Shown here one piece after another: positions 57,666-64,000 of a DNA stretch of 64,000 bases. How positions within the stretch are numbered: the first letter of the stretch is position 1; every line of letters starts with the position of its first letter. The translations under genes and the position numbers were made by a program. The notes under the pieces were generated by a model. That model made no database searches. It was not told the DNA's origin and worked only from the letters and a program-made list of their open reading frames with translations. Source of the DNA: Bacteroidota bacterium (GTDB taxonomy: Bacteria > Bacteroidota > Bacteroidia > Cytophagales > Cytophagaceae); assembly GCA_023458555.1 (NCBI GenBank), contig JAEWYS010000005.1, forward strand, positions 1-64,000. The letters run 5' to 3'.

Positions 57666-58064
57666 TAAACGAAGTACATTGAATTGTTGGATATATATAC
57701 CATGATTCTAATTCAAAAAACTGCTTCTGTTTTATCCTCCGGTGTCCAATAGTAATTAATTGCCATATGGCTGCTTTTATTACAAAAAATACTCTTCGGA
57801 AAAAACAGAACTTGTGTATATGGTGTTTTTCGGCTGAGATTTTTTTATGATTTTTTGAACAAGTGACGAGCTAAGATGTTAATAGTGTTCATTCAAAAAA
57901 GTCTTATGTGTTTTTTAAGGAGCCGATGTGTCAGGCAGCCTTGAAAAGGGAAGAATCCTGATGTGAAATTTTTAGATGCAGATTTTTGGGATACACATTT
58001 TGCCGGAGAACAAATGACATTTTTTGACTGAGCTGATCAGAATTTTTAACTAAACAAATACACT
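57666..58064. other. Intergenic region without recognised gene
   Basis: About 400 AT-rich bases between the AraC gene and the oxidoreductase operon. No coding frame, RNA gene or perfect TAnnTTTG box was noticed. Confidence 0.45.
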
Positions 58065-59765
58065 ATGTACGGTAAAACGAAACTATCTTCTACCCCTTAC
58101 GCAGTTGAGACAAAGGAGGTAGATGTATTTATTGCCGGTTCCGGTCCGGTTGGCTGTGCGTTTGCCAGAAAACTGGTAGAAAAAGGCTATAAAGTGATGA
58201 TGATCGATGCAGGAGCGAAATACTCCAAGAGACCGGGCGAGCATCTGAAAAACTCTTTTATTTATCAGCGGAATGTAGATCCTTTTGCTTCTGTGATCAG
58301 AGGACACTTACAGCCACTGTCTGTACCGACCAGCGATAATCCCATGCTCACGCTGGACCCTGGGGCGTTTACCATAGATCGTAACAATCCCGATTATAAG
58401 GGTTTTGTAATCAATGGCCAGAACCCCGATCAGGTATCTTACAAAAACCTTCCCGGGGCAGCGGCCACGTATGCGGTAGGAGGAATGGCTACGCACTGGA
58501 CCTGTGCCTGCCCGAGACATCATCCGACCATGGAGAGAACACCAATAATCTCAGACAAAGACTGGGACAAGCTCTATTCGGAAGCGGAAGAATTGCTGAA
58601 TGTGCATAACGATCAGTTTGATAGATCGATACGTCATACCAAAGTAAAGGAAGTGCTTCAGCAGGAGTTTAGTGAGCTGAATGCTCCGTACCATCCGCAG
58701 AGTCTGCCATTGGCGGTACAGAGGAGAAAAGACAACCCTGACTTTGTGCACTGGAGCGGATCCGATACCGTATTGGGGCATCTGGCAGATAATGTCAATT
58801 ATTATAAAGATGAATCCGGTGGTGTGCTGGAGATACTGGAGCAGCATCAGCTGCGCAAAGTAGTTCAGGATGGTTCCGGCAAATCCATCGACTTTGCCTG
58901 TGTGCAGAATCTCATGGAGTGGAAAGAAATACATGTCAAAGCCAAGGTATATGTCATTGCCACCGGAACAGTACTGATCAATCAGATATTGTTCAACTCA
59001 GAAATTGATGCTCCGAACTCCGGCTTGTATTTGTCCGAGCAGCCAATGGCCTTCTGCCAGGTTGTTCTTCTGAAGAAAGTAATCGAAGAAATAAGAAACG
59101 ATCCCAGATTTGCCAAACCGCTGGAAATACATCAGCGAAACAATCCGAAAGATCCCGTGCCGATTCCGTTCAATGATCCGGAGCCGCAGGTATGGATTCC
59201 GGTATCCGAGGGCCGTCCGTGGCATTGCCAGATTCACAGAGATGCGTTTGCTTACGGCGATCTTAAGCCCAATGTAGACAGCCGGCTTATTGTAGACCTG
59301 CGCTGGTTTGGTATTGTAGATCAGAAAAAGCACAACAAAGTAACCTTTAGCAGTGAGTTGAAAGACTCGTATGGTATGCCGAAGCCAACCTTTGACTTTG
59401 AGCTGGATGATCCGGACAGAACAAAGCAGCATGCCATGATAGAGGATATGCTCAGGGCTGCCAATGTGCTGGGTGGATTCCTGCCGGGGTCCGAGCCTCA
59501 GTTTATGTCACCCGGACTTACCCTGCATATCCACGGCACAGCCAGAATGGGTACAGATGCCAGTGACAGCGTAGTAGATACCAACTCCAAAGTATGGGGA
59601 ATGGACAATCTTTTCCTTGGCGGAAACGGATTGATTCCGAGAGGTACCGCGAGCAATCCTACGCTGACCAGTGTCGCTATGGCGCTCAAAGCAGCTGAGT
59701 ATATCGATTCACAAATCAGCCCGACAGCTTCCAAAGCAAGCAAAGTCGGAGATCTGATTGCCTGA
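58065..59765 (+). CDS. GMC oxidoreductase, pyranose-oxidase-like
   Basis: 566 residues, soluble, no signal peptide. FAD site: VDVFIAGSGPVGCAFARKLVEKGYKVMMIDAG (residues ~23-53). GGMATHWTCACPRHHP (H144) is equivalent to the S-T-H-W flavinylation motif of pyranose 2-oxidase, where the His binds FAD covalently. C-terminal LHIHGTARMG and GNGLIPRGTASNPTLTSVAMALKAAEYI carry the His/Asn catalytic pair of GMC enzymes. Close bacterial relatives include pyranose oxidases and C-glycoside 3-oxidases, which oxidise sugar C2 or C3 (as a keto-glycoside). The IolE-like gene 79 bases below points to further conversion of a keto sugar. Confidence 0.88.
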   Translation: MYGKTKLSSTPYAVETKEVDVFIAGSGPVGCAFARKLVEKGYKVMMIDAGAKYSKRPGEHLKNSFIYQRNVDPFASVIRGHLQPLSVPTSDNPMLTLDPGAFTIDRNNPDYKGFVINGQNPDQVSYKNLPGAAATYAVGGMATHWTCACPRHHPTMERTPIISDKDWDKLYSEAEELLNVHNDQFDRSIRHTKVKEVLQQEFSELNAPYHPQSLPLAVQRRKDNPDFVHWSGSDTVLGHLADNVNYYKDESGGVLEILEQHQLRKVVQDGSGKSIDFACVQNLMEWKEIHVKAKVYVIATGTVLINQILFNSEIDAPNSGLYLSEQPMAFCQVVLLKKVIEEIRNDPRFAKPLEIHQRNNPKDPVPIPFNDPEPQVWIPVSEGRPWHCQIHRDAFAYGDLKPNVDSRLIVDLRWFGIVDQKKHNKVTFSSELKDSYGMPKPTFDFELDDPDRTKQHAMIEDMLRAANVLGGFLPGSEPQFMSPGLTLHIHGTARMGTDASDSVVDTNSKVWGMDNLFLGGNGLIPRGTASNPTLTSVAMALKAAEYIDSQISPTASKASKVGDLIA

Positions 59766-59783
59766 TACAAACTTTCCTGATTC

Positions 59784-59822
59784 AAAACATGCGGATTTGT
59801 CTCTGTTTTATCCGCATGTTTT
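59784..59822. terminator. Hairpin inside the oxidoreductase-isomerase operon
   Basis: AAAACATGCGGAT (59784-59796), 13-base loop, ATCCGCATGTTTT (59810-59822), then TTC. A perfect 13-bp stem plus T-run 22 bases before the next ATG. It may give partial termination, lowering expression of the downstream genes. Confidence 0.75.
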
Positions 59823-59844
59823 TCACTTTTAATCCAATACCATC

Positions 59845-60762
59845 ATGAGCACAAGCAATAATCCCTTATTTGATAAAGAAAAAGTTTTTATCGGCATCAC
59901 GCCCACCTGCTGGACCAATGACGATAACCCGCTGATCGGCGAGAATATATCCTTTGAGCAATGCGTCAGTGAAATGGCGCTTGCCGGTTATGCCGGATGC
60001 AGTGTCGGGCACAAATATCCCAAAGACGTGGACGTATTGAAAGAAGCCCTGGCGCTGCGCAACCTGAAAGTTACCGAGCCATGGGCCAGCCTGTATTTTA
60101 CCGCCAGCGAAATGTATGACAATACCATTCGCTACTTCAAAAGCCAGCTGGAGTTTATCAAGGCGATGGGTGGCTCGACACTCGTGGTGGCCGAGCTCGG
60201 TCATGCAGTACATCAGCAGGGAGTTGCAGTCATCCCCAATAAGCCTGTCTTTAGCGACAGGCAATGGGATATGCTGATACGCGGCCTCAATAAAGTGGGT
60301 GGTATCGCGTATGAAGCCGGTATGAAAGTATGCTATCATCCGCATATGGGCACAGGCGTGCAGAACAAAGGGGAAATCGATCGTCTTATGGATGCCGCAG
60401 ATCCGGAATATGTTCATTTGCTTCTTGATACCGGCCATTTGTATTATGCCGGAGAAGATCCGCTCAGAATCACTAAGCAATATGCCAGAAGGATCAGACA
60501 TTGTCATCTCAAAGATATCCGGCAGGATGTGCTGAAGCAGGCCCTGGAACAGGGACAGAGCTTTCTCGAATCCGTTGCCAACGGTGTATTTACCGTACCG
60601 GGAGACGGTGCTATCGATTTCAGGCCGATCATGCAGGAGCTTGCAGACAATCAGTTTGAAGGCTGGCTGGTCGTAGAGGCTGAGCAGGACCCGGACAAGG
60701 CGACTCCTTTATTATATGCTAAAAAAGCGCGAAACTATCTGAGAGAAATCACCGGAATATAA
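59845..60762 (+). CDS. IolE-like sugar isomerase/dehydratase (TIM barrel)
   Basis: 305 residues. VFIGITPTCWTNDDNPLIGENISFEQCVSEMALAGYAGCSVGHKYP at the start and VANGVFTVPGDGAIDFRPIMQELADNQFEGWLVVEAEQDPDKATPL at the end match myo-inosose-2 dehydratase (IolE) almost motif by motif. The central CYHPHMGTGVQNKGEIDRLMDAADPEYVHLLLDTGHLYYAG holds the metal ligands (H-P-H, D-T-G-H). IolE dehydrates 2-keto-myo-inositol. No other iol genes are here, so this copy may instead act on the keto sugar made by the upstream oxidase (dehydration or lyase chemistry). That is an inference from position. Confidence 0.85.
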   Translation: MSTSNNPLFDKEKVFIGITPTCWTNDDNPLIGENISFEQCVSEMALAGYAGCSVGHKYPKDVDVLKEALALRNLKVTEPWASLYFTASEMYDNTIRYFKSQLEFIKAMGGSTLVVAELGHAVHQQGVAVIPNKPVFSDRQWDMLIRGLNKVGGIAYEAGMKVCYHPHMGTGVQNKGEIDRLMDAADPEYVHLLLDTGHLYYAGEDPLRITKQYARRIRHCHLKDIRQDVLKQALEQGQSFLESVANGVFTVPGDGAIDFRPIMQELADNQFEGWLVVEAEQDPDKATPLLYAKKARNYLREITGI

Positions 60763-60775
60763 CAGAACACGCGCT

Positions 60776-60865
60776 TCCCGGTGACTGAGGCTCTCGAAGT
60801 CACCGGGAATATTGTGGAGGCTGAGGCCCTCGAAGCCTCTCATTGACTGTCTGAGGCCCTCGAAG
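60776..60865 (+). repeat. REP-like hairpin cluster (three motif copies)
   Basis: CTGAGGCTCTCGAAG (60785), CTGAGGCCCTCGAAG (60821) and again (60851). Copy 1 is held in a 12-bp stem TTCCCGGTGACT/AGTCACCGGGAA (60776-60787, 60798-60809). Copy 2 has the different stem GAGGCT/AGCCTC. The loop stays constant while stems change. It lies between the IolE-like and glycosidase genes. Confidence 0.7.
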
Positions 60866-60941
60866 CCCTAAAGGTTCCCGAGTCTCTCAGTGATAAAACC
60901 AGTGGTTTGTTGTTTGAATACCTGATCCTAAACCGTAGTTA

Positions 60942-63599
60942 ATGATGCAATCGGAAGAATATAAACGTCTGAAATCCGGTGATAACTGGAAAAAATGGGG
61001 ACCCTATCTGAGTGAAAGGGCCTGGGGTACTGTACGCGAAGATTACAGCAGCGATGGCAATGCCTGGAACTATTTCAGTCATGATGCAGCCCGCAGCAGG
61101 GTATACCGCTGGAACGAAGACGGACTGGCCGGTATCTGCGACGACAATCAGTTTCTCTGCTTTGCCCTGTCGCTGTGGAACCACCATGATCCTATTCTGA
61201 AAGAACGGATGTTTGGTCTGACCAACTCGGAGGGCAATCACGGAGAAGATGTCAAGGAATACTTTTTCTATCTTGACAATACACCCACACACAGCTATAT
61301 GAAGCTGTTGTATAAATATCCGCATTTTGCCTATCCTTACGAAGATATTATCCGGGGCAACGCGTCCAGAGGGTATTACGATTTTGAGTATGAGCTGCTG
61401 GATACAGGGATATTCAACGACAACAGCTACTTTGATGTCGAAGTAGAGTATGCCAAAGCCGATGTGGATGATATACTGGTCAGAATCTCCGTAACCAACC
61501 GGGGAAGCAGGCAGGCTGATTGCAGCATATTGCCCAATCTGTGGTTCAGAAACACCTGGAAATGGGGTTATGAGCAGGGGCCGCGCTGCGATGTGCCCGG
61601 CAAACCTTCTATGCGGCTTACCGTTCAGGATGAGAGCTTTGCAGAGATAATGCTTCAGCATCCCTGTCTGGGAACCTATTATTTTTACTCCGAATGTTGC
61701 GCCAGCGTGCTGTTTACCGAAAACGAAACCAACAACCGTCGCCTTTTCAATTCCGAAAACGACAGTCCGTACGTAAAAGATGCCTTTCATGAGTATATTA
61801 TCAATAAGAACCAGGCCAGTGTAAACCCTGAAAAGCAGGGTACCAAAGCGGCTGCCCTGTATACGTTTTCACTTGCTGCCGGCGAAACCAGAACAGTCAG
61901 GCTGAGACTTACCTCGGCGCGTCAGGAAAACCCGTTCCCGGTCTTTGACGGGGTTTTTGCGGACAGAAGCCGCGAAGCAGACGAATACTACAATGAAATT
62001 CAGGCTCCGGGTATGTCTCCGGATAAAAAGAATATCCAGCGTCAGGGTTTTGCCGGTATGCTGTGGTCCAAGCAGCTTTATTATTACAATATTGATCAGT
62101 GGCTGAGCGGAGATCCGGGACAATTGCCGCCGCCCAAAGAGCGGGAGTATATGAGAAATTCGACATGGAAAAATGTCGATGCTTTTGATATTATTTCCAT
62201 GCCCGACAAATGGGAATATCCCTGGTTTGCTACCTGGGACTGGGCTTTTCACTGCTGGCCGCTTTCGCTGATTGATCCCGCTTTTGCCAAGGACCAGCTG
62301 CGCCTTATTGTAAGCGCCCAATATACCAAGTTCGACCAGATCCCTGCCTACGAGTGGAATTTTGACGATCTCAATCCGCCTGTGCTTGTCTGGGCAGCCT
62401 GGCGGATCTACAAAATTGAAGGCAAGCAGTTTGGTACACCGGACAAAGATTTTCTGGAAGAAATCTTTCAGAAGCTGGAGCTGAATTTCAGCTGGTGGTA
62501 CAACTACAAAGGTGTGGACCACAATGGCCTCTTTCAGGGTGGTTTTATGGGGCTTGACAATATCAGTGTCTTTGACCGGAGCAAGCTGGAAGTAGAAGGA
62601 GCACATCTCGATCAGGCAGACACCACCGCTTGGATGGGACTGTATAGCCTCACCATGATGCAGATCGCTCTTGAGCTGGCATCTGACAGCAACAACTATC
62701 AGGAGAGAGCCATTGCCTATCTGGAACACTTCTTTGAAATAGTCCGGGCTATGAACAACCGCGGCGGAGAAGGCGAAGGGCTCTGGGATGAGGAAGACGG
62801 ATTCTTTTACGATGTTCTGCATTATGACAACGATGATAAGAAAAAGCTGAAAGTACGATCTCTCGTAGGACTTATGCCTCTGCTGGCTGTCGAAGTCCTC
62901 GAGGAAGAAGTCCTCGATCAGTTTCCCGCGGTCAGACAGCGGCTGGAGCAGCTGATTGACGAAAATGCACCAGTATTATCCAAAATGTCTGATCCCCGGC
63001 TGCTGTTGTCTTCCCGAGGGAAAACCCATCGTCTGCTGGCTGCGCTCAACAGGGCGCGGCTCGTCAGTCTGGTTCGGTACATCGCCGATGAAACGGAGTT
63101 TTTGTCCGACTACGGCATTCGCTCCGTATCAAAATATCACCATGATCATCCTTATGACTATGGTGATGGCAATCCCGATCATATTCTGCGCTATGTGCCG
63201 GCTGAGTCCAATTCCGGATTGTTTGGCGGCAACAGCAACTGGCGCGGACCTGTCTGGTTTCCGATCAATTTTCTGATCATCGAGGCCTTGCAGAAGTTCG
63301 GCTACTATTACGGAGACCAGCTCAAAATAGAGTACCCCAGAGGTTCCGGAAACCATCTGAGACTGGACGAAATTGCTACGGATCTGTCCCGGAGGCTTAT
63401 CCGCATTTTTGAAAAAAATCAGGAAGGTAAACGACCGGTATACGGCGGCATACCACAGTTTCAGACCGATCCTCACTGGAAAGATTATATCCTGTTTTAC
63501 GAATATTTTCACGGAGACAATGGAGCCGGACTGGGCGCCAGTCATCAGACCGGCTGGACAGGACTGGTGCTCAAGCTTATTCAGCAAAATGTCAATTAA
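60942..63599 (+). CDS. GH63-like glycoside hydrolase (MGH1-like)
   Basis: 885 residues, no evident signal peptide, so a cytosolic enzyme. GPYLSERAWGTVREDYSSDGNAWNYFSHDAARSRVYRWNEDGLAGICDDNQFLCFALSLWNHHDPILKERMFGLTNSEGNHGEDVKEYFFYLDNTPTHSYMKLLYKYPH matches the N-terminal domain of bacterial GH63 proteins, and PWFATWDWAFHCWPLSLIDPAFAKDQLRLI plus NSNWRGPVWFPINFLIIEALQKFGYYYGDQ the (alpha/alpha)6 catalytic barrel. The family covers processing alpha-glucosidase I and bacterial enzymes for glucosyl or mannosyl-glycerate and related sugars. It is 180 bases after the IolE-like gene, past the REP-like cluster, and reads on toward the FG-GAP gene. Confidence 0.88.
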   Translation: MMQSEEYKRLKSGDNWKKWGPYLSERAWGTVREDYSSDGNAWNYFSHDAARSRVYRWNEDGLAGICDDNQFLCFALSLWNHHDPILKERMFGLTNSEGNHGEDVKEYFFYLDNTPTHSYMKLLYKYPHFAYPYEDIIRGNASRGYYDFEYELLDTGIFNDNSYFDVEVEYAKADVDDILVRISVTNRGSRQADCSILPNLWFRNTWKWGYEQGPRCDVPGKPSMRLTVQDESFAEIMLQHPCLGTYYFYSECCASVLFTENETNNRRLFNSENDSPYVKDAFHEYIINKNQASVNPEKQGTKAAALYTFSLAAGETRTVRLRLTSARQENPFPVFDGVFADRSREADEYYNEIQAPGMSPDKKNIQRQGFAGMLWSKQLYYYNIDQWLSGDPGQLPPPKEREYMRNSTWKNVDAFDIISMPDKWEYPWFATWDWAFHCWPLSLIDPAFAKDQLRLIVSAQYTKFDQIPAYEWNFDDLNPPVLVWAAWRIYKIEGKQFGTPDKDFLEEIFQKLELNFSWWYNYKGVDHNGLFQGGFMGLDNISVFDRSKLEVEGAHLDQADTTAWMGLYSLTMMQIALELASDSNNYQERAIAYLEHFFEIVRAMNNRGGEGEGLWDEEDGFFYDVLHYDNDDKKKLKVRSLVGLMPLLAVEVLEEEVLDQFPAVRQRLEQLIDENAPVLSKMSDPRLLLSSRGKTHRLLAALNRARLVSLVRYIADETEFLSDYGIRSVSKYHHDHPYDYGDGNPDHILRYVPAESNSGLFGGNSNWRGPVWFPINFLIIEALQKFGYYYGDQLKIEYPRGSGNHLRLDEIATDLSRRLIRIFEKNQEGKRPVYGGIPQFQTDPHWKDYILFYEYFHGDNGAGLGASHQTGWTGLVLKLIQQNVN

Positions 63600-63626
63600 A
63601 CTTAATTATCTAACTATCATATTTTT

Positions 63627-64000
63627 ATGAATACAATATTTTTTAACGGATCAGCGCTGAGAAGCTGCCCCGTGATACTGCTCGTAAGTGTTCTCTGTGC
63701 CTGCAGCAACCAGAATATTAAAGAGAAAACAACCGGAAAAGCAGCCTTTACTCCGGTTATGGTCAGTGAAAAGCTGGAAGACGGTTACTGGATCGAAGCC
63801 GCGGATTTTGACAACGACGGAGATACCGATCTGATTGGTTATGGTCTGACCATGGGTAAGATCACTTTTTACGAAAATCCCGGTAAGGACCAGCTGGCCA
63901 AAGGTAATACGCTTTGGAAAAAACGAGTCATAAAAAACCTGAAAGATCCGGTTGGAATGGATCATACTGATGTCGACGGCGACGGGCTGACGGATATTGT
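63627..64000 (+). CDS. FG-GAP/VCBS-repeat lipoprotein, N-terminal part
   Basis: The frame begins ATG 63627, 27 bases after the glycosidase stop, and runs off the right edge (124 residues seen). Signal MNTIFFNGSALRSCPVILLVSVLCAC with lipobox L-C-A-C (Cys about 26). EAADFDNDGDTDLIGYGLTMGKITFYENPGKD and HTDVDGDGLTDIV are calcium-binding FG-GAP/VCBS beta-propeller repeats (D-x-D-x-D-G-x-x-D). Expected on the outer membrane surface. Such proteins accompany glycosidases in Bacteroidota loci; function unknown. Confidence 0.85.
   Translation, partial: MNTIFFNGSALRSCPVILLVSVLCACSNQNIKEKTTGKAAFTPVMVSEKLEDGYWIEAADFDNDGDTDLIGYGLTMGKITFYENPGKDQLAKGNTLWKKRVIKNLKDPVGMDHTDVDGDGLTDI

Noticed and set aside
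60785..60865. CRISPR-like array
   Set aside because: The three 15-base repeats have unequal, short spacers (21 and 15 bases) that pair with each other as stems; no cas genes are near. A REP-like element explains it better.

Overview
The window reads as chromosomal DNA of a Bacteroidota bacterium, probably a free-living polysaccharide degrader of the Cytophagales/Chitinophagales type. The grounds are type IX secretion (T9SS) C-terminal sorting tails, TonB-dependent receptors with carboxypeptidase-like N-terminal domains, a DUF4374 lipoprotein, promoter boxes of the Bacteroidota form TTG-N~20-TAnnTTTG, and a tmRNA whose tag reads GEENYALAA. Species cannot be named from sequence alone.

Region 1 (1-5.6 kb) is an accessory, decaying zone, all read leftward. 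It holds the start of a P-loop NTPase that runs off the left edge, a RhuM-like relic, a small lipoprotein, an unknown protein, a frameshifted dinD, a nuclease N-terminal relic, and a two-gene unit (spheroidene monooxygenase-like plus unknown). Four near-identical promoter-like elements precede the four transcription units and three homologous terminator hairpins separate them. A dispersed palindrome in the spacers also lies inside the dinD coding sequence.

Region 2 (5.6-20.8 kb) is mostly housekeeping and unlinked genes: HD hydrolase, MFS exporter, quinone reductase-like flavoprotein with a Crp-like regulator, DsrE protein, DUF2335 membrane protein, Lrp-family regulator divergent from metE, a double-hotdog protein, and two tandem ELWxxDGT/T9SS paralogues.

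Region 3 (20.9-40.4 kb) is an iron-acquisition locus. A ten-gene leftward operon (34883 to 20905) encodes three NRPS-independent siderophore (NIS) synthetases, one fused to an acyltransferase, together with a nitroreductase, a PLP decarboxylase, an N-hydroxylase, a MATE exporter, a lone acyl carrier protein, a lone adenylation enzyme and a clavaminate-synthase-like Fe(II)/2-oxoglutarate hydroxylase. A LuxR-type response regulator follows. Rightward, a TonB-dependent receptor and a DUF4374 lipoprotein would handle uptake. The hydroxylase/carrier/ligase module added to an NIS pathway is the best candidate for a little-described system.

Region 4 (40.5-57.7 kb) holds a secreted zincin-like T9SS protein, a metallophosphoesterase lipoprotein with a small secreted protein, an AraC regulator, a large modular rhamnogalacturonan lyase bracketed by direct repeats, an SDR, a second TonB-dependent receptor, a beta-lactamase-like relic, tmRNA, a TerC protein, a DUF2490-like protein and an acyltransferase.

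Region 5 (56.8-64 kb) is a sugar locus: an AraC regulator, a pyranose-oxidase-like GMC flavoprotein, an IolE-like isomerase/dehydratase, a GH63-like glycosidase and the start of an FG-GAP lipoprotein. It suggests oxidative (3-keto) glycoside breakdown. REP-like hairpins occur here and at two other intergenic sites.
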